DNA of 60,466 nucleotides from Bacteroidia bacterium (GTDB taxonomy: Bacteria; Bacteroidota; Bacteroidia; Flavobacteriales; Flavobacteriaceae): positions 1 through 60,466 of the forward strand of contig JAUIBW010000031.1 of the NCBI GenBank assembly GCA_030427585.1. The letters run 5' to 3'. The notes beneath the pieces are model-generated. The model saw only the letters and a program-made list of their open reading frames with translations. It did no database searches and had not been told where the DNA came from. Positions 35,102-42,819 of the stretch are shown in pieces (position 1 is the first letter of the stretch; the number at the start of each line of letters is the position of its first letter). The translations under genes and the position numbers were made by a program.

Positions 35102-36226
35102 ATGAACAGGGATACATACTGCAAAAGATATAAAAAAGAGCTACTACTACTTATCTTTTTTGCAATAATTATAAGTTGTAAGAAAAAACAAGAGCTCAAA
35201 AAAGTTAAAAAAACCTCAACTACACAACAAACACAAATCATTAAGGATTTACCAAAAGGAATAGCGATACCAGAAGGAATGGTTTGGATTCCTGGAGGGA
35301 GTTTCAGCCAAGGGGCTGTAAAAAATGATCCTATGATCATGAAACATGAGACTCCTGCTCATCCTGTTTCTGTAGATGGTTTTTTTATGGATATAACAGA
35401 AGTCACAAATGCACAATTCAAAAAATTTGTTGATGCTACTAACTACATAACTGTAGCAGAACGAGAGATTGATTGGGAAGAAATGAAAAAGCAGTTACCT
35501 CCCAATGCTCCTAAACCTCATGATTCTATATTGCAACCTGGTTCGCTTATTTTCAAAAAAACAAAAAAGAGTGTCTCTAATCTTTTTGACTATTCTCAAT
35601 GGTGGTCATGGCAGGTTGGAGCTAGCTGGAAACACCCTTCAGGCCCAGAAAGTTCTATCAAAGGAAAAGACGAATATCCTGTTGTACATATTGCTTATGA
35701 AGATGCTGTGGCGTATTGCGAATGGACAGGAAGAAGATTACCCACCGAAGCCGAGTGGGAATATGCCTCCCGGGGCAAAGAAAAAAATACTATTTTTTTC
35801 TGGGGAAATGACATCAAGGATTTAAGTAGTTATGCCAATACATGGGAAGGAGAATTTCCACTACAAAACACTAAATTAGATGGTTATGAAAATAAGGCTC
35901 CTGTTCGTTCTTATCCACCTAATTCATACCACCTCTATGACATGGCTGGAAATGTTTGGGAATGGACACAAGATTGGTACAATACAAGGTATTACAATCA
36001 ATTAAAACGACAAGGGTTAATTCACAACCCTAAAGGTGCTATAAAACCATATAATCCTAATAATCTTGCTTTGCGAGAAAAAGTCATAAAAGGCGGCTCT
36101 TTTTTATGCAGTGACTCTTATTGTGCCAGTTATCGTAATAGTGCGCGAATGGCTACTAGTATGGACTCTTCGCTTGAGCATCTGGGTTTTAGAACGGTTC
36201 TAAGTGTTGATATGATGAGTGAGTGA
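35102..36226 (+). CDS. Lipidated formylglycine-generating enzyme (sulfatase-maturing)
   Basis: This 374-residue protein starts with a lipoprotein signal (LLLIFFAIIISCKKKQEL, acylated Cys at about 22). The FGE-sulfatase domain covers about 55-370: GMVWIPGGSFSQGAVKNDPM, VDGFFMDITEVTNAQFKKFV, AYCEWTGRRLPTEAEWEYAS, YDMAGNVWEWTQDW and GGSFLCSDSYCASYRNSARM. The last carries two Cys four residues apart, as in genuine formylglycine-generating enzymes where the pair binds copper; EgtB-type relatives such as the one at 12050-13222 lack them. It should convert a sulfatase Cys to formylglycine outside the cytoplasm. No sulfatase gene is in the window. Confidence 0.85.
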   Translation: MNRDTYCKRYKKELLLLIFFAIIISCKKKQELKKVKKTSTTQQTQIIKDLPKGIAIPEGMVWIPGGSFSQGAVKNDPMIMKHETPAHPVSVDGFFMDITEVTNAQFKKFVDATNYITVAEREIDWEEMKKQLPPNAPKPHDSILQPGSLIFKKTKKSVSNLFDYSQWWSWQVGASWKHPSGPESSIKGKDEYPVVHIAYEDAVAYCEWTGRRLPTEAEWEYASRGKEKNTIFFWGNDIKDLSSYANTWEGEFPLQNTKLDGYENKAPVRSYPPNSYHLYDMAGNVWEWTQDWYNTRYYNQLKRQGLIHNPKGAIKPYNPNNLALREKVIKGGSFLCSDSYCASYRNSARMATSMDSSLEHLGFRTVLSVDMMSE

Positions 36227-36564
36227 TACAGAAAAATAAAATAAATATCTCTGGGATAGCCTTACGAGGTATTTAATTGAAAACAATTTCTAAACTTCAG
36301 AAGCAAGCTTAGAGATATTAGACTTAAAATCCCAATAAAAAGTGGGATTATTTCAACTATCTATGTTGTATGAATTTCTGAAATTATTAAACCCAGATTA
36401 AAAGGTTGAAAATCAATAAATGATATAAATCGAACTAAATCATATGGGAGTTATACCATTTATAACTTGAATTTACCCAATAAAAACATGTCTTTTTACT
36501 TAATGCTTCAACATAAAAAATAACCGTAACTAAGGCTATGCTTATTTTTTCTTTTTCGCCTAAA
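36227..36564. other. Gene-free stretch holding most of MITE-like element E3
   Basis: No ORF is supported. The left arm and core of the E3 inverted repeat lie here; the right arm runs into the 3' end of the phosphopantetheinyl transferase gene. Nothing else is recognised. Confidence 0.6.
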
Positions 36565-36613
36565 CTAAAAATCTGATATTTTTCTTATGGGTAAATTCAA
36601 ATCAGAATTGGTA
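36454..36613. repeat. MITE-like element E3
   Basis: A perfect 13-bp inverted repeat TTGAATTTACCCA/TGGGTAAATTCAA (36467-36479 with 36588-36600) extends imperfectly outward (TACCATTTATAAC against ATCAGAATTGGTA). Read on the minus strand, the core shares CATAG, TTACGG, ATGTTGAA and AAAAAGACAT with elements E1 and E2. Its right arm lies inside the last codons of the phosphopantetheinyl transferase. Confidence 0.45.
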
Positions 36614-37257
36614 TTATAAAAGTTTATATCATGCATTCTAAATGTTGATAATTGATTGGTTGCTAATGCTACACTATACTTTCTAGTGAATACAAAATCG
36701 TTCACAAACCATAAATTATCCTCAAATTGAACGGTGTTATTCCTCACTTCAAGTTCATTCAGAGGTATATAAAACCCTCGACCATCTGCCTTAATCACAC
36801 TTTCTTTAATAGTCCAATATTTATAAAACGTTTGTAATGGGCAACTTGCACTGTTAATTTCATTCCACTGATTAGGAGTCATTAAATTCCTGAAATCTTT
36901 TATATTTCTCTTTCGGTGTTCTTCAATATCAATACCAAGTCTGACATTTTTTCCTATTGCGCAAATCACATAATCACCAGAATGAGATATGTTAAAATCA
37001 TACCCATTCAAGGTTAAATATGGTCGTTTGTGTGAACTATAGGCAATAAGATCCCAAATGTTATTTTCTATATCACAACTCTTTAATGCCTTAATCAACA
37101 GTAATCGTCCGAACAAATGCGCATGTCTATCTTGCCAACGAAGGTATCGCGAATTTTTTTTTCTTAAATCAGGAGATAGTAATGATAAATAATCTGAAAA
37201 AATACTGTGCTCTAGTGGTTCTTTAAAAGACGTAAAAAAAATATTTATCGAATGCAT
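36565..37257 (-). CDS. 4'-phosphopantetheinyl transferase (Sfp type)
   Basis: This 230-residue protein moves phosphopantetheine from CoA to the Ser of carrier domains, so it should activate the synthetase T domains in this cluster. Sfp motifs: FNISHSGDYVICAIGKNVRL, LGIDIEEHRKR (Mg-binding Asp and Glu) and YKYWTIKESVIKADGRGF (WxxKE). The frame opens at TTG 37263, but ATG 37255-37257 follows the stop of a small upstream ORF by 2 bases. The last ~15 residues (DLNLPIRKISDF) are encoded by the arm of element E3. Confidence 0.92.
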   Translation of the reverse strand: MHSINIFFTSFKEPLEHSIFSDYLSLLSPDLRKKNSRYLRWQDRHAHLFGRLLLIKALKSCDIENNIWDLIAYSSHKRPYLTLNGYDFNISHSGDYVICAIGKNVRLGIDIEEHRKRNIKDFRNLMTPNQWNEINSASCPLQTFYKYWTIKESVIKADGRGFYIPLNELEVRNNTVQFEDNLWFVNDFVFTRKYSVALATNQLSTFRMHDINFYNTNSDLNLPIRKISDF

Positions 37258-37259
37258 TC

Positions 37260-37373
37260 TCAAATCTTTTCAAACTTAGTAATAGACACTAGATCAAATA
37301 GTTTTGAAAATACCGTGTCGAATAGTTCATTAATGGCTCTCACTTTTAAAAAGTGATGTACTTCTTTTTCCAT
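37260..37373 (-). CDS. 37-residue ORF coupled to the phosphopantetheinyl transferase gene
   Basis: This small ORF reads MEKEVHHFLKVRAINELFDT, then VFSKLFDLVSITKFEKI, stop. It is amphipathic and helical, with no signal peptide or membrane segment. Its TGA is 2 bases before the transferase ATG, and a TACCTTTG promoter box lies 24-31 bases upstream of its own ATG. That makes it the first gene of the transferase transcript. I recognise no family; it is not MbtH-like. It might be a leader peptide setting translational coupling or a short functional peptide. Confidence 0.5.
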   Translation of the reverse strand: MEKEVHHFLKVRAINELFDTVFSKLFDLVSITKFEKI

Positions 37374-37776
37374 AAAAATAAATAAAATGGAGTTATCAAA
37401 GGTATTATCTTATTATTATTGAATGTATGTTATAAAGTAAAATTTGTGCTATCCCAATACATAGCACTTCCCAATTTTAACTTTTGAAAATATTCATAAA
37501 TATTCTATTAAGGTAAACCAAAAGTAGTTTTTAGCCTCCTTAATTTCAAATTATCATCAACAAACTCAAATTGGCAATCTTCAGTTTTTTATTTTTCAGA
37601 TAATCTAAATTATTTCAAATTAATCTTTTCACCATATCATGATCATCCTTTATTTCAATCCTGATTCACATACACCACTAATTTTATACGTAATAGCTCT
37701 GAGGGATTAAAAATGAAAAAATACTGTCCATCTAACCTATTTTATAAATAATATTGTTATTAAGTAGTATTAGGAT
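37374..37776. other. Gene-free stretch between the aminotransferase and transferase genes
   Basis: It contains a candidate promoter (37397-37404) and a small hairpin GTGCTAT/ATAGCAC (37446-37467) that could be a weak terminator for the upstream minus-strand genes. No other ORF is supported. Confidence 0.45.
37397..37404 (-). promoter_or_regulatory. Candidate -7 box for the small ORF and phosphopantetheinyl transferase
   Basis: Minus-strand TACCTTTG matches TAnnTTTG. The leader before the small ORF would be about 17 bases. Confidence 0.5.
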
Positions 37777-39165
37777 TTAGACGAGAGTAGATTCTAAATA
37801 TTCTTCCATACAAACAGCTATAGCTTCTTTCATAATAGCTATTGCAGCATCTACAATATTATAAGTAGTAACCAATGGAGGAACTAGTCGTAGTACATTA
37901 TTATAATGTCCTCCTACTTCAAACAACAAACCTCTTTGAAAACATTGAAATCTGAATTTCTTTATGAATTCTGGAAAAGGTTCTTTGTTTTTTTTATCTT
38001 TTACAAATTCTACTCCAATCATCATTCCTCTCCCTCTTACTTCTCCTATAAATGGATTTTCTTTTTCTAATTCCTGTAATTTCTCTAATAAGTAGGAACC
38101 TATTAATATAGTGTGCTCTTCTATATTGTTTGCTTCAATAAAATCAAAGGCTCCTCTTGCTGCAGCTATACTAACTTGGTTTCCTCTAAAAGTTCCTATA
38201 TGTGCGGCAGGTCCCCAAGCTTCGACTTCTTTTTTATAGATTAGTCCAGAAATTGGAAACCCAATTCCTCCAAAACCTTTAGAAAAAGTGATGATATCCG
38301 GTATTGCATTGGTATTCATAAATTCTAAAAAACTGCCGGTTCTAAAAAAACCAGACTGTATCTCATCAAATATTACCAGTACACCATTTTCATGTGCAAT
38401 TCTTACCAACTCCTCTAAATAGCCATCTTCTGGAACAATATTTCCTCCTTCACCCTGAATGGGTTCTATAAGAATTGCAGCTGGTTTAGATATTCCAGAA
38501 TGACCATTGGTAAGTATATTTTTAAAATAAGCTATACCATCTATCTCATTTTTATTATTTGATGTACTTCTGTAAGGATAATTATAAGGTGCAAAATGAA
38601 CATTTGGCATCAGGGATGTTAAATTATTTCTGAAAAACGTATCCGAAGTCACCGCCAAAGCTCCAGAAGTCATTCCGTGATAACCTCCTGTAAAAGCAAT
38701 TATACCATCTCTACCTGTTTTGATTTTTGCTAACTTAATTGCCGCTTCAACAGCATCAGAACCCGTGGGTCCACCAAAACTCACTTTATACTCTTCTCTA
38801 ATGTTTTTCGGTAAATGATTAATTATTTTTTGGATTAATAAAAGTTTATTTTCTGTAGGAAAATCTAAAGCATGAATCAATTCTGATTGCTGTTGTTTTA
38901 CATATTCTAAAACAAAATCATTACTATGCCCTACATTTAAAACACCACATCCACTAAAAAAATCTATAAATTGGTTTCCATCTACATCCTCTATTATACT
39001 TCCTTTAGCTCTTTTTATAGCTATGGGCATACTTCTAGGATAAGAAACCACACTACTTTCTATATCTTTTTGCAGATCTAATAAAACTTTTGATTTTTCT
39101 CCCGGTATTGAAGGTGAAACTATTTTTGATGTTTCTGATAAATGGTATTCTTTAAGTGAGTTCAT
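37777..39165 (-). CDS. dat: Diaminobutyrate--2-oxoglutarate aminotransferase
   Basis: This is a 462-residue class III PLP aminotransferase. QFIDFFSGCGVLNVGHSN, GPTGSDAVEAAIKLAKIKTG, FTGGYHGMTSGALAVT, IFDEIQSGFFRTG and the PLP Lys in ITFSKGFGGIGFPISGLI fit the diaminobutyrate/EctB branch, which transfers an amino group from glutamate to aspartate-4-semialdehyde to give L-2,4-diaminobutyrate. An ornithine or other omega-aminotransferase is the alternative. With the cluster aspartokinase, it looks like dedicated supply of diaminobutyrate for the synthetase, whose second module has an Orn/Dab-type code. Confidence 0.82.
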   Translation of the reverse strand: MNSLKEYHLSETSKIVSPSIPGEKSKVLLDLQKDIESSVVSYPRSMPIAIKRAKGSIIEDVDGNQFIDFFSGCGVLNVGHSNDFVLEYVKQQQSELIHALDFPTENKLLLIQKIINHLPKNIREEYKVSFGGPTGSDAVEAAIKLAKIKTGRDGIIAFTGGYHGMTSGALAVTSDTFFRNNLTSLMPNVHFAPYNYPYRSTSNNKNEIDGIAYFKNILTNGHSGISKPAAILIEPIQGEGGNIVPEDGYLEELVRIAHENGVLVIFDEIQSGFFRTGSFLEFMNTNAIPDIITFSKGFGGIGFPISGLIYKKEVEAWGPAAHIGTFRGNQVSIAAARGAFDFIEANNIEEHTILIGSYLLEKLQELEKENPFIGEVRGRGMMIGVEFVKDKKNKEPFPEFIKKFRFQCFQRGLLFEVGGHYNNVLRLVPPLVTTYNIVDAAIAIMKEAIAVCMEEYLESTLV

Positions 39166-39263
39166 TTTTTAGTTTTTTGATTGTTATTTGATTTGTTTAT
39201 GCATTTGATGATCACACAATCTTCGGCAACGAAGCTATAACGTAGCGCATAATTACTTGGTAA

Positions 39264-39279
39264 TGTGATATTTATCACC
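39264..39279. promoter_or_regulatory. CRP/FNR-like palindrome upstream of dat
   Basis: TGTGATATTTATCACC fits TGTGA-N6-TCACA with one mismatch. It is about 100 bases before the dat ATG. It could be a binding site for a CRP/FNR-family regulator, or chance. Confidence 0.3.
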
Positions 39280-39423
39280 AAAATAATTTTATAAATATGG
39301 AAATTGAAGAATGATAGAAGTCATTTCCTTATTTGTTCATATATACTATTTGTATATGAGATGAAAGTAATTAGACCATCATGATGTTTATACTTTTTGA
39401 GCTTTTATAGCATCAAAATTCCT

Positions 39424-39945
39424 TTAAGCTACAACTTCAGAAATACAAGATGATGGTACTGTCGCTACAATATTTTGTTTAATAGAATCAATACGTACTA
39501 CGACTTTATTTTCATTATCGGCTTTGATGATTTCACAGTTTAAACCTTTTAGCGCACCTTTGTCTATTCTTCTATATTCGCCTACTTTTAATAGTGGCAC
39601 ATAATTTTCAACTTTTATAGGCACATTCATATTTATAAGAAGTTTAATTGAGTTTATTTCATATTCCTGAACCTTGGCAAATTCCTTTCCGAAACGAATG
39701 AAAAAGCAATACGATTTTACAGACAACACTTTATGTGTATCTTTCTTTAAATTAATTTTCACAAAAATATAGGAGGGAAACAATGGCATTTCTATCTCTT
39801 TTTTTCGATCACTCCATTCTCGAACTGTTTTAACCAATGGTAAAAATGTCTCTATTTGATTTTCATTCAATAGGCTTTCTATTTTTCTTTCATGGCGTGC
39901 CTTTACATATAGCACATACCATTGATCAGGTTTACTAATACACAT
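39424..39945 (-). CDS. UpxY/RfaH-type NusG paralogue (transcription antiterminator)
   Basis: This 173-residue protein has an N-terminal NGN domain (WYVLYVKARHERKIESLLNE, IEMPLFPSYIFVKINL, about residues 8-110) and a C-terminal KOW-like domain (VGEYRRIDKGALKGLNCEII). It is a specialised NusG homologue, not the housekeeping one (which would sit with secE and ribosomal genes). In Bacteroidota such proteins promote elongation through long surface-polysaccharide or biosynthetic operons. Its place inside the synthetase cluster, and a terminator within the operon at 42660-42692, suggest that role here. Confidence 0.85.
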   Translation of the reverse strand: MCISKPDQWYVLYVKARHERKIESLLNENQIETFLPLVKTVREWSDRKKEIEMPLFPSYIFVKINLKKDTHKVLSVKSYCFFIRFGKEFAKVQEYEINSIKLLINMNVPIKVENYVPLLKVGEYRRIDKGALKGLNCEIIKADNENKVVVRIDSIKQNIVATVPSSCISEVVA

Positions 39946-40517
39946 ATTCTAAGGTTTTAAGGGTATATAGGTTTATTTAATTGAGGATATAGCTTTTCAT
40001 GTGATTCACAATTCCTTTTTGGTAAGGTTTTTATGAATTAAGATTATTGAAAAATAATTTTTTAAAATAGATCAATTAGGCAGAACAATAATTTCACTTA
40101 ATCAATATTTTCACAATAAAAACAATGGGGTAGTTATAGTATTTAGCTTATACGAATACGTCATTTCCTAAGGCCATTTCAAATGTACAAATCTTAACCA
40201 ACAAGATGCTTATGGCAAAACCGCACTTAAAAAGAACGCAATCAACAAAGATTTTTAAATCATTAATAAACAGCGTTAAAAAAACATTCTCATCATGATA
40301 TTATTTAACCGACAAATAACATTTGATTAACAAGGAAATATTTTTCTGAATTGCTCATAAAAATGTTATTTTTTCGCTCTAAATTAGTTAGAAAACAGGG
40401 GTTACATTTATTTCTACATTTCTACAATCTTTTATAAACATAAAGAACATCTTGAAGGATATGATATCACTATTCAATTTTGAATCAGAATAAAACAATT
40501 CACTTATTAAATTCTAA
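39946..40517. other. Gene-free stretch between aspartokinase and NusG paralogue
   Basis: This is 572 AT-rich bases with no supported ORF, tRNA or clear hairpin terminator. A minus-strand TACATTTG at 40180-40187 is a possible -7 box for the NusG paralogue, which would give a long leader of about 230 bases. Confidence 0.5.
40180..40187 (-). promoter_or_regulatory. Possible -7 box of the NusG-paralogue transcript
   Basis: Minus-strand TACATTTG matches TAnnTTTG, but no -33 partner is seen and the leader would be long. Confidence 0.3.
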
Positions 40518-41855
40518 TTATACCATATCCAACTCCACATGCTCATGAAAAAGTTTTTGATGCAATTGTTGCATTATATTAACTTTTTCTTCTGTCTTTA
40601 CCAATAGAAGTACATAACTGCCTGCCGACTCAAAAGAAATCATTCTAATTGGTATAACTCCCAATGCATCAAAGACATTCCTCCTATTTGAGTCTTTCAT
40701 AATAGAGTTTCCTCCAATACATATTACACTATATGGTAAATCAAAATCTATGTCAAAATCTTGTTTAAGCTGATATAAAAACTCTGATATTTTATCTGTT
40801 TTTTCTATTACCAAAGACAATCCATTTTCTACATTATCCATCATAACAACAGGAAATTGATATGCATTACATAAAGTAAATACTTTATCAAATAGGCTAT
40901 AGTTCTCATTTTTGGGTGTATCTCTTATTTTTAGCCATACCATATTATCCTTTACTGCAATAGATTTAATTCCTGGTGGTGATATATTATCACCTATTTT
41001 GGTGCCTATAGCAGATGGCGCAAAGGTATTTTTTAAGTATAGGGGTATCTTAAGCTCTACCAAAGGCTTAACCGTTTGCGGATGAAGCACTTTAGCTCCA
41101 AAACTGGCTAAAACAGAAGCTTCCTGATAAGATAGTAATGGAATCGAACTGGTATTATCTATATACCTTGGATCATTATTATGAACTCCATCAATATCTG
41201 ACCAGATTTGAACTTCTTCTACCTGCAATGCCGCACCAATAATAGTTCCTGAATAATCACTACCTCCACGTCCTAAATTATTAACTCTACCTTGTACATC
41301 TTTACAAATAAATCCTTGTGTAATAAATAATTTTTCTTCTTTATGAGTTTGTAAAATATCGTTTAGACATTTACGTATTGTATTAATATCTGGACTTCCT
41401 GACACATCTGTGTACATAAAGTCCTGAGCCATTAAAAGTGTATTATTAACACCTATGGATGCCAGATAAGCCGAAAAAATATGCGTCGATAAAACCTCTC
41501 CAAATGTTACGATCTGATTTTTTAATTCTATAGAGAAAGTTTTGTCTATAAAAGAAGATAACTCCTTTACTATACTGGTTATACTTTCTTTTAATACTTT
41601 TGAAGCTTTAGCATCTATTCTTAATAGATCAACTGTACTTTTATGATGCTCTTGTAATTGCAATACTATTTCTTTACCTCTATCTTTTTGGTTATCTTCT
41701 ATCGCCTCTACCAATTTTACTAATATGTTAGTAACCCCTGCCATTGCTGAGCAAACTACTATTTTTGAGTCATCAATATTTAGTATGATATCTCTTACCT
41801 TCTCGAGACATGCTGCAGAGCCTAATGAGGTTCCGCCAAACTTTAAAACTTTCAT
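40518..41855 (-). CDS. Aspartokinase, monofunctional, cluster-dedicated
   Basis: This 445-residue protein phosphorylates aspartate, the first step to aspartate semialdehyde. It opens MKVLKFGGTSLGSAACLEKV and has FITQGFICKDVQGRVNNLGR, GGSDYSGTIIGAAL, EVQIWSDIDGVHNNDPRYID, SYQEASVLASFGAKVLHPQT, then two ACT-like regulatory units (about 300-445). It is the Lys/Thr-type monofunctional form. Its place between the type II thioesterase and NusG genes, with the diaminobutyrate aminotransferase downstream, argues it feeds precursor into the peptide. Feedback sensitivity is not readable. It starts 30 bases after the thioesterase stop. Confidence 0.9.
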   Translation of the reverse strand: MKVLKFGGTSLGSAACLEKVRDIILNIDDSKIVVCSAMAGVTNILVKLVEAIEDNQKDRGKEIVLQLQEHHKSTVDLLRIDAKASKVLKESITSIVKELSSFIDKTFSIELKNQIVTFGEVLSTHIFSAYLASIGVNNTLLMAQDFMYTDVSGSPDINTIRKCLNDILQTHKEEKLFITQGFICKDVQGRVNNLGRGGSDYSGTIIGAALQVEEVQIWSDIDGVHNNDPRYIDNTSSIPLLSYQEASVLASFGAKVLHPQTVKPLVELKIPLYLKNTFAPSAIGTKIGDNISPPGIKSIAVKDNMVWLKIRDTPKNENYSLFDKVFTLCNAYQFPVVMMDNVENGLSLVIEKTDKISEFLYQLKQDFDIDFDLPYSVICIGGNSIMKDSNRRNVFDALGVIPIRMISFESAGSYVLLLVKTEEKVNIMQQLHQKLFHEHVELDMV

Positions 41856-41885
41856 GTGTTTATATTATATTAATACTGTCGACGC

Positions 41886-42644
41886 TTATTTGAAAGAAGT
41901 TGTTAAAATCGAATTGGCTCTATAGGCTTTCATTATTTTCTGGGCAATTATTTGAGGAGATTTCAGTATAAAAAAATGATCTCCTTCAAGTAATTCTGGA
42001 CCATATAAAGATTCAGTTTCATTACCCCAAGCCATTATCTCTTCTATTGTTTGTTGATTATTCTTTTCTCCCACTTCTTCTGTACCCATACAAACATATA
42101 TAGGAAAAGAAAAAGGCTGCTTCTGTGCTATATACTCATAATCTTCTATTGCCTTGAAATCAGATTTTAGTATTGGATAATAGAGATCCAAGAGGTCCTT
42201 ATTCTCTAAAATTTCTGCCGGTACCCCGCCTATATCATATACTTCTTTCCAAAATAAAGATTTAGGGAGTATTGATCTTTTCTTTTTGGTCAAAACCGAT
42301 GGAGCAGAACGTCCTGTAAAAAAAAGACATTTGGGTAATCTCATTTTAGCTTCAACTATTTTTTTGGTTAGCTCATACCCTAGTATCGTTCCCATACTAT
42401 GCCCATAAATCATGTATGGTCCTTCTTTTATATGAGGTAATATTTGATCAAAAAGATCCTCAACCATTAGATGTATTGCATCTAACGGCCGCTCACCAAA
42501 CCTTCCTCCTCTTCCCGGAAGCTCTACGGTAATCCATTCTATATCTTTTTGAATGTGTTGTTCGATAGTTTTAAAACTATATTGATTACCTCCGGCAAAT
42601 GGAATAGCTATTATTTTAGGCTTGGCAATAAAGAAATGATTCAT
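41886..42644 (-). CDS. Type II thioesterase
   Basis: This 252-residue alpha/beta hydrolase (GrsT-like) removes misloaded or stalled acyl groups from T domains. It has IIAIPFAGGNQYSFKTIEQH, nucleophile Ser in YMIYGHSMGTILGYE, CLFFTGRSAPSV, and the His in LLEGDHFFILKS. The frame opens at TTG 42674, but that region is the stem of a terminator hairpin; ATG 42642-42644 (MNHFFIAKPK) is preferred. Confidence 0.9.
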   Translation of the reverse strand: MNHFFIAKPKIIAIPFAGGNQYSFKTIEQHIQKDIEWITVELPGRGGRFGERPLDAIHLMVEDLFDQILPHIKEGPYMIYGHSMGTILGYELTKKIVEAKMRLPKCLFFTGRSAPSVLTKKKRSILPKSLFWKEVYDIGGVPAEILENKDLLDLYYPILKSDFKAIEDYEYIAQKQPFSFPIYVCMGTEEVGEKNNQQTIEEIMAWGNETESLYGPELLEGDHFFILKSPQIIAQKIMKAYRANSILTTSFK

Positions 42645-42659
42645 TTTTTTCAATTTTTT

Positions 42660-42692
42660 AAAAAGGCTAATCAATTTGTTTATCGATTAGCC
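42660..42692 (-). terminator. Terminator/attenuator inside the biosynthetic operon
   Basis: On the minus strand GGCTAATCGAT pairs with ATTGATTAGCC (11 bp including one G-U pair, 6-base loop), followed by five T. It lies between the CmlA-like and type II thioesterase genes, 16 bases before the thioesterase ATG. It would limit expression of the thioesterase and aspartokinase unless overridden. Confidence 0.72.
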
Positions 42693-42819
42693 CATAAAAA
42701 GTGCTATTTTTCTATACATAGAATAACCAAATAAAGTATGTTCTACACTCTAATCATTTTATCAAAAACGATTACAGAAAATTATAACAAAGGGTTTTTT
42801 GCAGGTATTGTACCTTATT

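Noticed and set aside
37260..37373. MbtH-like protein for the synthetase
   Set aside because: The small ORF lacks the NPFD/E and WP motifs of MbtH; no MbtH-like gene is seen in the visible part of the cluster.
37446..37467. Terminator after the diaminobutyrate aminotransferase gene
   Set aside because: The hairpin has only a 7-bp stem and a broken T run, and lies 310 bases after the stop; kept only as a remark.
39946..40517. Hidden ORF, tRNA or CRISPR in the long gap
   Set aside because: No frame, cloverleaf or regular repeats could be found by eye; no CRISPR array or tRNA is seen anywhere in the window.
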